A DNA stretch of 64,000 nucleotides from Furcasterigmium furcatum (Eukaryota > Ascomycota > Sordariomycetes > Glomerellales > Plectosphaerellaceae). Position numbers and translations under genes: made by a program. Each line of letters opens with the position of its first letter. Position 1 is the first letter of the stretch. The notes below the pieces were generated by a model that worked only from the letters and a program-made list of their open reading frames with translations, ran no database searches and was not told where the DNA came from. The stretch is taken from NCBI GenBank assembly GCA_001599815.1, contig BCIA01000001.1:1306934-1370933 (forward strand), written 5' to 3'. Positions 46,001-56,011 of the stretch are shown piece after piece.

Positions 46001-49000
46001 CTGGGGGGCGAGGTGGTCGTGGTGACGATGGTTTCCCAGTCTGTTGCTGCGCAGCCGGTGAAAGAGTCACATGAGGACGCGGTAGACGTGATGGTCGAGG
46101 TTGACGTCCCCGTGGTGGTGATGGACTCGGTCACTCCAGTCGAGCAGATGGATGCTGTTGACGTCTGGCAGGATGTCGGCTCCTGCGAGGAATACGTCGG
46201 AACTCTGTCCCATCCGATTCTGTACCCACGTTAGCAGGGGAGCCTCCGGTGTAGCTGGACGATAAGACTTGCGTGATTCTGGGCCAAGGAGGGATTGGAG
46301 GCTGGATTGTCCACGAAGGCGGCGGCCTGATAATATTCGGAGGAGGCGGGCCCCTAGATTACACTCTCGCGGTTAGAAAACACACCAAGCCACCTGTATT
46401 TCTATTGATAAACGTAGCATGATACTCACGGGCCATAAATTCCGGGTGGAAGGAGCCAAAGGAGGCCACCAATAATAACATCGTCATTGCGGAGGCAGAT
46501 CTACATGAAGATTCAACAGTTAGAGGTCACGAAACTCAGTGCTTCTGCTTCTGTTTGTGCGAATGTGGACTCACGGAAAAGAACCATAAGCTGCAAGGCG
46601 TCTTGTGACCATATTCATCGGGTTCAGGCCGGTCGATTCTCTCCGGAATGGGGATGATGCCCCCAACTGGCCAAGTTGTCCAGACGGGCAGTTCTTCCGT
46701 GTTAGTCTAAGTCCAAGTTAGCAAATGGTCAGAGATGACCGTTTCAAAAGATGATTTCCTACGTTGATAGGTGGAGGTGACAGCGGCTCGTCCGTGATGA
46801 CCGGGTCGAATGCCGTCGAGAGGGTACAGTCTGCGGAGAGCACACCAGTGGACGACCCAACGAAAGTGACGATCCTTGTCGCTGGGCAGGTGAACCCGAG
46901 CGTCAAGACTGTGTTACCTTCACACTCGGTGGTGATGGTAGTCCTGGGGGTTGCAAAAGTGATCTGGGTCTCGGTTGGGCACGAGACAGTGATGGCACTG
47001 ACAATGGACGGGAAGGAAACGGTTGACACTGTGGCACCAGTGGCGGTCACTGTTGTGACGAATGGGGTTCGGAAGACTCCCGACACAGTCTCGCCTGGGG
47101 AGCCAGGGGCATCCCATTCCTCAGGGGGGCCACGGGTGACGGCGGGCCACGGCGGCAGGGTGAGTGTTCGCGTAGTTGTGCCGCCTTCGCCGTCTGGCAG
47201 CGGAACAGCGATAGGGGGGATGTCAACGCTAGGCGAGACTCTGAGTGTGGAGGAAGTCTGGCCTCGGGTAATGTTGACATTCGAGTACTGTAGGGCGTCT
47301 GTCGTGATGGGATCGATGCTCAATGTGATGGTGGTTGTCGTGGTGATGAAAGTCACGATGACTTGCCCACCCACAGTGGTTGTGGCACTTCGGCCGTATT
47401 CCACAGATGTGGTATACCTGCCGGGAGATATTGTCGTGGCCGAGCTGAGCGAGCTCGTGGGAAACACGAGGACGCAGGGGGCAGGGCAGGTAAACTGGGA
47501 ATCGTCATAGACTTCGGGCCCGACGTACACGACGTTCAGGTCATCGTCGCCTTCAAGAGGAATCCAGACGCTGACTTGGGTTGTGAAGCCACTGTTAGGT
47601 TGGGTCAAAGTCAGAGGGTTGCTGAGTGAACTTTGGCGGTAAGAGGGCAGGTAGCCTTACCTCTGGTTGGAGTCGTTCTGGAAGATTGCACCGTTGCTGA
47701 AGGGGACCACAAGTTAGCTTCTGCCGTCCACGTTTGCAGACCTGCGAAAGACTCTTATGAAAGGGTGCTCACTTTATGCCAGTTCCAATCTCCTCAGTAG
47801 CCACTATGAAGATATTGAAGAACGCGACATCCTTGCTTCCCCTCACTTCAAGAAGGCGTTCTTGGCAGTTGTGTGTTGGGATGCAATCTTGGTAATAGTC
47901 CTGGAGAGAAAGATTAGTCTAGAAGTCAGATTGGGCCGTTTAAAAAAGTAAATCTTACCTGGAAGAAACTATACATTCCGGAACCGTGGAGAAAGACGCC
48001 TTCAGAGTCAATGATACGAAGGCCCCAGGCTTCCTGGCACCCGATTGTTGTACAGTGCTCAAACGACGGGTCGCCAGGGAAAGCCCTGCCGACATCATAA
48101 GGAAGAGGAGCCACAGGATTTGGCTGGTAGTAGGGTGTCTCCGTCTGGATATGGCCGAGGTAGACCTGTGAAATGTTCAGCGCCATGAAAGCCTTTCGAG
48201 GTCGAGGACCTACTCACATCCTTAGCACCGTATACTTGATATTGGTAGAAGATGACATGCTCAGAGCCTGTTCCGTAGAGCCATGTAGGCCCTTCGGACT
48301 CGATCAGCGTTCCGCGTGCAGCGTACAGGCTGATTTGGTTGATGAGCTTGTCCGGGCTGTCAGTGACGACCATGTCATTATCACTAGTCCGATCAGTCAG
48401 TGGCTGCTCAAATGGTCCTCAAGTGCATATGAGGGTCAGCTCACTGGTCCGCCAGCCATATCCAAACGTTTTCGAAGTAACCGGACGCCTGGGGTGTCAC
48501 ATGGAACAGCATGGCCGCACAGATGCACGCATCGTTGAAACCGAACTTGGGACAAGTGTCGATATCAAGGTCGCTGCCAGTCGCACCTCCAACTCGAACA
48601 TGCGAATCCCACATGGCAGCTGTTACCCGGAGATAAGTCAACCCAGTTACTTTTCCAAATTGGCATTTTGGGCGGGGGGAGAGGGGACTGACCTGAGCCT
48701 TGGCTACTCTCGTGGACGTTCCACTCGAGAATGATAGCTCCCGCCGTGGCACCTTGCACGTTGAACATCATGTCAACGATCTCCATGGTACCCACGTCGC
48801 CCCTGTTGCCGACCTGGACAACCACTCGTGGGTTGTGTACGTCGCTGAAATAGGCGCCGGCCCCTTGTATCTGGGACCAACTAGATCCTATAACCCTTGA
48901 ACCCGTTGGGATGAGGACTGTGGCGCCGACCCGATATATGCCAGCTGGGAAGTAGGCAATCTCGCCAGCGGCCTGGGCCTCCCGAAGGAAAGTGTTGATG

Positions 49001-49367
49001 GCGGCGGTGTTGTCGCCAGTCCCGTCGTTTCTGCACCCATGGTCGGTTGCCACGCGAAACTGGCCTGCGCCGTACTCACTGTAGTCAGGCTTTGGCCGGT
49101 AAAATAGCTTGCCGCTGCCGTCGAGCAAACGAGACCCCTTTGCAGGCGCTGTCACCGGTCCGGCCCGGTACGTTCCCTCATAGCCATCGTAGCGGCGTCC
49201 GATGGCCCAGAGGTCCACGTTCCGAGAGCCCGCGAGAATTGTGTTTCCGTCATCGTCTTGGACGATTGCTGCGACGTTCCTTGTCTCGAGGTTGTCTATC
49301 ACGATACTAGGAGCCCCTGAGCGGGAGTTGGTCATGATGCCAATGGGGCAGTTGGAAATGCTCGAGT
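43011..49367 (-). CDS. Half-GH55 / subtilisin (S8) / Cys-rich fusion protein, 5' end truncated or unresolved
   Basis: Fifteen exons join in frame, ~1775 residues. Exon bounds: 49367-48693, 48619-48445, 48383-48218, 48165-47959, 47900-47773, 47697-47662, 47591-46763, 46706-46575, 46500-46430, 46353-46315, 46219-45775, 45689-45285, 45213-44853, 44763-44389, 44296-43011. In order:
- GH55 inter-domain linker (ISNCPIGIMTNSRSGAPSIV) and second beta-helix (FRVATDHGCRNDGTGDNTAA; GPTWLYGTGSEHVIFYQYQV).
- Thr-rich stretch, PCSLWFFSIC region and Pro linker.
- S8 pro-region-like part (YVEIKSSSLGLTSFFWVPFL).
- Subtilase with His (AHGTAVVSKIVG), Asn (VVASGNDA) and Ser (GTSYAAPQVAG) motifs; the Asp site reads VYVVHEQG.
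- Cys-rich linker with two similar modules, and a C-terminal domain.
The first GH55 half and a signal peptide are missing. The first in-frame ATG is at 49335; an acceptor at 49368 implies a lost or unseen upstream exon. Likely secreted and wall-acting in origin. Confidence 0.82.
43442..43574 (-). repeat. Two tandem six-Cys modules (CGESGC type)
   Basis: Within the last exon of the GH55/S8 gene, two adjacent modules of ~20 residues share the pattern C-GESGC-x3-SP-x-CCA-x3-C (CGESGCDEGSPSCCANASC and CGESGCSSSSPACCASGTC). They are separated by PDCV. This looks like an internal duplication of a disulfide-bonded unit. Confidence 0.8.
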
Positions 49368-49532
49368 CTGGCACATCAGGTTTGTTAGTATCCAGAGCCC
49401 TCCGCAGTGATGAAAAAGCAATAATATGGAACAAGATACCCACCGATAACACAAAGGCAGAAGTTATGGCAGAGTGCGCCCCATCTTCTCACCAAATTCT
49501 GGATTCCCCTGTTTCTCGCACCCACTACTACC

Positions 49533-50137
49533 ATGAAGCTCTCAGCGCTCCTCCTACACATGGTCACCGGGGCATTGGCCCTCACCGTGCCCGCCGCTCG
49601 GGACGAGGTCGTGCCGCGCCGGGTCTGCTATGACGAGACTCCAGCGCTGTACTGTTACGCTGGGCCAAATGACACGCCCCAGGATGTTGTGGCCTCTGAT
49701 GTCTCGTACATCGCCGGCTATCTTCGGGCCTACGGCCGAGAGACACGACTTGGACGCCGTAAGTATACTCGAAGCCCCCACGGTATCGTCAATCGCAAGA
49801 TATCCAACTAATATCCACTCATCCAGTCCTTACTATGACGGCCGCCAATGCTCCCGACTGTGGCGAGTGGCTCTTGTACGCTCACGGAACGGCTGCGGCG
49901 GTTGCCAAGAAGATTGACATGACCTACGACTCCGCGGTCCTGTTCGAAGAGATCGCCAACACCATTGATGGCGGCACTGGATCTCTCAGGCTGCCTGGCA
50001 TTCATCGTTGCCAGTCATTTGGAGGTTCGTACGGTGTTCAGGTCAACACCACCGCCCCAGCATACCTCGCCGACACGTACGTGGCTGCGGGATACCAGCC
50101 CGGGGGGGTCATCATCAAGATTGTCGGGCACTGGTAA
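49533..50137 (+). CDS. Small secreted cysteine-containing protein
   Basis: 178 residues, exons 49533-49758 and 49827-50137. The 68-bp intron (GTAAGT..TCCAG) falls after YGRETRLG and joins in frame to LLTMTAANAPDCGEWLLYAH. The N-terminus MKLSALLLHMVTGALALT is a clear signal peptide, followed by a possible pro-segment with Arg-Arg. Four Cys remain in the mature part (RRVCYDE, ALYCYAG, APDCGEW, HRCQSFGG), suggesting two disulfides. I do not recognise the family; size, secretion and Cys content fit an effector- or antimicrobial-like protein, but that is inference. It is head-to-head with the GH55/S8 fusion, about 165 bp from that gene's first recognised exon, so the two may share a promoter. Confidence 0.8.
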
Positions 50138-50553
50138 GACTCGCCAAGGCAGTTGCCGAGCGTGAGTGTATGCGCCGATGGGAAGCCAAATTTGCTTGAA
50201 AGATTTCGGTTCAGATCTCCGTCTTGCGCCGGAAGTACCTAGAGACAATAGTCGAGTCGACTGCTCGATTAGGAAGTAAATGCAGTAATTTGTGGTTGCA
50301 TCTAGGCGTGTATTGAAAATGACAGTATGCAGTATGTGATATAAGTACTCCCACACATCCTGACCATACCAACCTGCACACCACCAACCTGCCGCGAACA
50401 GGCCCGGTTGCCTGATTGATGCCTAGCCGAGTTGAGATTAAAACTTGGCATTCTCCCCCTCCTTGGATATCCTCCTTGCTCTTCTGACCCCGCCACCAGC
50501 CCATGACGTGCGATCCAACAAGGCCGGCCCGTGGTCAATAACAGCTCGCAGCC
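50138..50553. other. Spacer between secreted-protein gene and 804-residue gene
   Basis: 416 bp with the 3' region of one gene and the promoter of the next, both on the + strand. AT-rich around 50240-50360. Nothing else is seen. Confidence 0.6.
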
Positions 50554-53276
50554 ATGCCACGACGTCGCAAGGCACCACCCCTCGAAAGCCTCATAACGGA
50601 GGACTGGAAGCGAAGGTGCGCACTGGGAGGTGTCACCCAGAGATCGCATCTCTTCTACATCATTGCCAATGTCGGGCCGTCGAAGGAACACCGCCCGCTT
50701 GCCATCGCGTATCGTCAACACGCGCACGGTTGCCGCCCCGACATAGCATGGACTGGTTATGGCGACCCCCCCGAACATACAATCCTGGACTGTGTGCAGC
50801 TTGTTGCCATCCTGACAGAGCCTGATAACCGTGTCGCGATCGAAGCCGAGAAACGTCTCGCCGAAACCTGGTATACCGGAAGCGAGTACCGCGACCCGGA
50901 ACCCACCGAGATCAAGGACTCGCCACCCCTCAAGTTCAACTTTTCCGGCGTCTTCAAACCAGACAAAAAGCCAGAGCTCCCATGTGCGAGCGCTATTCGG
51001 GAATTTCCCTTCATCTCCACTTGCCTCCGCCTCGGGCTCAACACCAATAACACCCACCACACCCGGGAAGGCGATGTTGAGGAGCAACCGCTGGGGACCA
51101 TCTTTCGTGATGACAAGATGGAGTACGGCATGGTTGTCTTAGAGTATGTTATCTCAGAGTCTATTTTCCCTCATTTTGGCTGTTAGGGGCCCTGCGACAC
51201 GTGGTCGCTCCTAAGACAGGAAGAGTAACTCCAACAAGTCCACACAAGGCAATTACTAACTCCGGGGGTCAATAGCATTTCGGATCTTGATGATGTGCGC
51301 CTTGGAATTTACACCACCTCAGTCACATACTACGCGTGGGTGTACGTGTGGCCGGACGGGGAGTGGGATCCAGCGGAAGGGCTGCGTCCGACGGAGGAAC
51401 CAGAAGCGATTTTGGGTCGATCTAAGGATCGCGCGTTGCTCTCTGGATCTCAGTACGTCAATGAAAGAGGTGCTACGATCAAGTTTTACACCGGAAATCT
51501 GAAAAGGCCAGTTGTTGAGCTGGATGCTGTGAGGAGTGAGTAAACTAGCCCCGGCTCATACTATGTGTATACTGACCGTATGAAGGCATATGGCCCCCAG
51601 CTGCTCCCACGTCTGAAGGATCACACATTCAGACACGTCGAAAAACTCGTACGGCTCACTCCGACTCTTCTCTCGAGGATCAAGATATTCTCGATCGGGC
51701 CGTCGAGACTATTGTCCAAGACACCCTACGCAATGAAGTCTTGGACAGGGAGAAGCATCTTCCGTCCATTAGCCATCCCGACTTCCAGGAACGATTATTT
51801 CAGGCGCTTGAGAAAGACCCCCTCAGGTTAGGTCCTTCGCAAGCCTCTGCTGATCTTCTCTGTCTGGCCTTTGCTGGCCACCTCCACCTGAACTGGGTGG
51901 CATACAAGAACCTCAGCTACGAGATTGTCACGGCTGCGCTCCAGTCTGCAGCACTCACAGGCGCAACAGCGCTAAGCCTTTGCGTAGACCGCATTAACGG
52001 CTCACTAATGTCACTCTTCGAAGCTCTCTCCCAGTCCGACAAGATCCGGGAAGTCTCCTTTCTGCAAGAACCGACCAGAACTAATGACGATTTAACCTCG
52101 CAACTATTCGCCCAGTTATGCCTATCGCCATCGGCCTCCTCCGTATTCCGGACTATAAAGATAAATCTGACGTGCGCGTACTCGGCCCCTTTTCGGAAGA
52201 AGTTCTGGCTCCCAAACCCGACTAGGAGCACTCCCACAAGCCCCCCGGCTCAGTCATTCCCTGTGCAGCATATGTTCGTCCGCACGCAAATCCCCAGCCC
52301 AGCCGGCGATGAGAGGAAGAAATTCCGGCCCCGCCATTTCTTCCTGGGCGATTCACTTCTAACAGCTGAGCGCTTTGCCGTGGGACTTCTCGAGTACTTT
52401 AACTCCGTGCCCAGCGACAAGAGCCTCTGCAACTTTTCATGCGCCCCGAAGGAGCTTGCTTCTTACCATGAACCGACCTATGGGCTCACAATCCGCCCCA
52501 TCTGCGCCGAGAATTGGGCGATACGACGAAGCAGCGTCGAGGCAGGCGGGGAGAAACACGAGGGCTGGCCACTCGTGCGAGATATTAAACCAGGCAGTTG
52601 GATCGTAATACTATCTTACGAGCTGTGGCGCGGCCCGGGCGGGAGTCTGGCCCCATATATTCGTTACGGACTTCTCAGGGCCAGGCAGAGAATTCCGGTT
52701 CTTGGTGACGTCTCGGCATCTCCCGATCGCGTCGACGAGTTCGTGCAGCCAGAGTATGTCGAGGTGGTGGGTGGGTTGAAAGAGTTCCTACGCGATGCTG
52801 CGCCCGAAGTTGACGCAAACCTTCTCGAAAAGCCCCTGGAAACGAAGCGGCGCGAGCTAAGCGAGAGGAGACACCACGAGTTGGCGCCTGGCATGAGCGA
52901 CATCTCCGAGGTTGACGATGGCAGCGCACGTTCTATTCTGAAGGACTTTCTCCTGGATGCGCCCTTTGTCAAGGAGAATGTGAGAGCCGCAATGAAGGCA
53001 AAGCCTCAAGGTACGTGTTTACAGTCTCATTCTTCATCTACGGCCGTGGATGGCATCTCGTGTCATCAGAGGAATATGAAAGCTGGCGTATTGAGGGACC
53101 AGACGGCTGACGCATCCCTAGAACGGGACTGGTATCCAAACATTCTCCAAGAGAGTGAGCCCCAAGGGGATCAGCGGCCCGTGAGGAATACGGAGGTTTT
53201 TGGGTCTTCTCCAGAGCCTGTGGCACCCGGACGACCCTTTCAGTGGGAACTTGATAGCGACTCGGACTATGAGTAG
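50554..53276 (+). CDS. Unrecognised 804-residue fungal protein
   Basis: Exons are 50554-51143, 51276-51535, 51601-53010 and 53122-53276; phases fit throughout. Introns are 132 bp (introner-like), 65 bp (GTGAGT..CCCCCAG) and 111 bp (GTACGT, branch GGCTGAC, CCCTAG; multiple of three, stopless, so it could be retained). An AAG acceptor at 51585 is an alternative for intron 2. The protein starts MPRRRKAPPLESLITEDWKR, has an aromatic segment TSVTYYAWVYVWPDGEW in exon 2, and ends acidic (LDSDSDYE). No signal peptide, transmembrane segment or known domain is evident. Two blocks look folded: ~1-280, and the region around WIVILSYELWRGPGGSLAPY with VVGGLKEFLRDAAPEVDANL. Function unknown. Confidence 0.75.
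51144..51275 (+). repeat. Introner-like element, copy B (intron 1 of the 804-residue gene)
   Basis: A 132-bp intron with GTATGTTATC at the 5' end, branch site TTACTAAC, ACTCCGGGGGT and terminal ATAG. It is related over its full length to the intron at 28913-29045. In the first ~45 bases nearly all differences are C/T or G/A transitions; the middle has a short divergent block, and the 3' third is again strongly conserved. Splicing it out joins VVLD to ISDLDDVRLGIYTT in frame. Confidence 0.75.
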
Positions 53277-53763
53277 AACTTGATGTGGCCGACGGAGGGG
53301 AATCAGTGGTTTTCAGAGTACACGAAAAAAAGCTGGACTCAATTTACTCTGTTACATTCCCGCAGCTCGGGTGACAAAATAGGTGGCTGTCTTTTGAAAC
53401 CGCCTCCTGAGGTGACGATTGTAATACAGCAGGTCGTTGACTGACTGTAAGGTAAAATCTGTGCAGTGGTGGCTGCCCGAGTTATGCATGCAAAGCCACT
53501 GACCCCAGCCCGGGATTCCTCAGGGTCGGCTCAGGCCAAAAGCAGCGAGGCCCCGGAACCTTTAACAGTCAAGGTAGGTAGGTTCCTGGATTCCATCCAA
53601 ACTCGGGAAGGCGCATCTGAGTGAGCACTGCACCGACTCAATTCTCCCGTGCTTTCCTCTCCACGGCTGAATGATGTGCTCACATTGCTTCTCGTGAAAA
53701 GTTTTCCACCAGCATCAATAGCCCCCTCTGGACCAATACCATCTCATGCGCTTGCTTTCAACG
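53277..53763. other. Convergent spacer
   Basis: 490 bp between the 804-residue gene and the D-amino-acid oxidase, which converge here. It contains a GGTAGGTAGG run at ~53575 and no gene signal. Confidence 0.6.
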
Positions 53764-54932
53764 TTACAGCTTCGCCCTGGTTCCCATCGTGCCGATCAAA
53801 CCAACCACACCCTCCGCGACGCCCCAGGACAACTCGTAACCCCGGCCGCCAACTCCGTATGCATGGATGATAGTCTTGCCATCTCCCAGGTCTTCTCGCT
53901 CGAGCCTCATGCCTCCCTTTCGGGTTGGCCTTCGGCCCACGATGTCTCTTAGCACTCTCATATTGCCCTCCTTTCCAAGGATCTGGGGGTAGGTGGCGGC
54001 GAACTTGTTCAACAACTCTGTTCGAACAGCCTCCGACGGCTGGTCGTCCCAGTTGTCAGGCTCTTTCGTCCCGCCGATAATTGTGCCGCCGTTGAAGTTC
54101 CGCGGGACGGAGAACGTCCAACTTCCGTCGGCATTTTGTCGTGTCACTGTTGCCGGGCACTCATTGGCGACGAGACATGTCTGGCCTGTTTACACGTTCA
54201 GTTCAGCATCGCAACAGGCGTCTTGCGAGCGACTTGCTCAGCTTACCTCGAGTGATGAAAGAAGCTTTGTCGCCGAAGCCGTATCCCGAGCAATTCACCA
54301 CCGTACGCACCGGCCCGAGCTCCTTCATGTCGAAGATCTCACGCTCGTCGCGAAGATCCCGCCGCAGAGTCTTGCCCCCAGCATGCGCGAACTTTCGCAG
54401 CAGGTACGAGCAATATACCATGGGGTTGATGGACCACGAACGATACTCGAACCCCAGCTTCACCTTGTCATCGGGGAACTCATCCGGTCTAAGAAGCCGA
54501 AAGTCCTGATACCCCAGAGTCTTCGCCCTTTCCGGGGACAGGGCCCTGTACTCTGCCTGAGGGTCCTCGAGGTACTCTATTCCCTTCATGAAGGTGATCC
54601 CCGCCTCGGGGTGAAGCTTGGCAAGCTCGTCTAGCCGATCGAATGTCACCAGAGACATGGCGTGGTCGCGCTCCTCCGCCTTGTTTCCCTGGTTCGGAGG
54701 GCAGAACCGGTTGTGAGCACCAGCCCATTGGGAGGCGTAGTTGATCGACGCTTTGGAATCGACCGTCTCAAAAGGACTGGGGAAGTCCCTGGCCACAATT
54801 GTGACTATATGGCCTTCCTGCTGAAGTCGCACCGCCGCGCTCAGGCCAATGACTCCGGCTCTGCAGATGTCAGTCGATGTGCGGACTGCCCTCAGGCTAC
54901 GGGGTTAATTACCCAATGACGACGGTGCCCAT
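53764..54932 (-). CDS. D-amino-acid oxidase, peroxisomal
   Basis: FAD enzyme of the DAO family that deaminates D-amino acids to keto acids with H2O2 release. Exons are 54932-54913, 54860-54247 and 54185-53764, giving 351 residues. The tiny first exon encodes MGTVVIG and joins across a 52-bp intron to AGVIGLSAAVRLQQEGH, forming the GxGxxG FAD-binding motif at residues 7-12. Other marks are GITFMKGIEYLEDP, INPMVYCSYLLRKFAHAGGK, VRTVVNCSGYGFGD, FNGGTIIGGTKEPDNW and the C-terminal HAYGVGGRGYELSWGVAE. It ends in AKL, a peroxisomal PTS1 tripeptide, fitting a hydrogen-peroxide-producing enzyme. D-aspartate versus broad specificity cannot be decided here. Confidence 0.94.
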
Positions 54933-56011
54933 GATGGATGAAATGAGATGTGCACTTCTCAGTCCCCGAATCGCGGGAGTTGTGTCAGTTCAAATGAGCA
55001 GGTTTATGTGTGCCGCTCGCCCGGTGTCGATGTCAATGCCAGGTTTTTGGCTTCCGTGGATGGGAGAGCCTTATGGGTGTCATGTCCCACCTCCGGCCGA
55101 CACCGACCGATCGCTCGGCCCGCCGACGCAAGCACCGATGCTCGGAACGGCTTTGGCGCTTGGTCGCCGGCCAAGGGACCATCGACTCGGCCGACAACTC
55201 TAAAGACCGCCCGCCGTGACAGCATCACCCATCATTGACAAAGGGGACTCGGAGCCATTCCCCGTTGTCCATCTAACAACTTACGTCTGGCTTCTGACAA
55301 CCATCCCTGTTACCCCAGCAAGCCAGGGTCCGGATACAACGGCAAGGTCCAGGAAGCGAGCAGCCCATGCCGCCGTCGTGAATGTCTTCAGCAAGCTCAT
55401 TCGTCGGCGCATCACCCCGGCGCAACCGTCTGGCTTGAAGAAGTGCGAGAGGCCGGAAGAGACAGGTCAATTTGTGACCCGAGCCAACGCTCCCGCCAAC
55501 CACTGTCGCCGGCGCCGTCCAACCCCGCGCGTCTGTCCTCCCGACCCCTGGTCTCGGCGGCTATGATGCACTGTGATGGTGGTCGTGATTGGCCCAGCCC
55601 GCCCTCTCAATCTATTTTGGTTGCTCAAGCTCATCCCAAAGCACTTCCTCACTCCTGGTCCCCCTCCATCACTTGTGTCTCACCAGTCCATGGATGGGCC
55701 GCCGTGGGGATGTTCAGCGCTTACACGCGAGAACAGGAAGAGTTCTTCATGTAGGCGGCACCGCGTGGGCGCATGTATATACTCTTAGCCATGTCGCGCG
55801 TAACCATACACTAAGTGCTTCTTGGTCGTCCCTTTTCTGTGTTCTCGCATCTTCACTCTACCGGTACCACGGGTCAGCCAACAAAAGTTGTGTTTGCCGA
55901 ATCGTGTCTGTGAACATCAGGAGGTAGAGAGTCAGAAGATCGCTCCCAGCATATATCGCACCCACCACAGCCCCAGCACTGCCCGCCTGCCGCATATCGG
56001 CGCCGGCAACA
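54933..56011. other. Divergent promoter region
   Basis: 1.1 kb between the divergently transcribed D-amino-acid oxidase and the 639-residue gene. No gene-like signal; it presumably holds both promoters. Confidence 0.6.

Noticed and set aside
53025..53111. Protein-like alternative frame (FIYGRGWHLVSSEEYESW) near the end of the 804-residue gene
   Set aside because: Reaching it needs a 14-bp intron or a frameshift. A 111-bp intron with good donor, branch and acceptor sites explains the region better.
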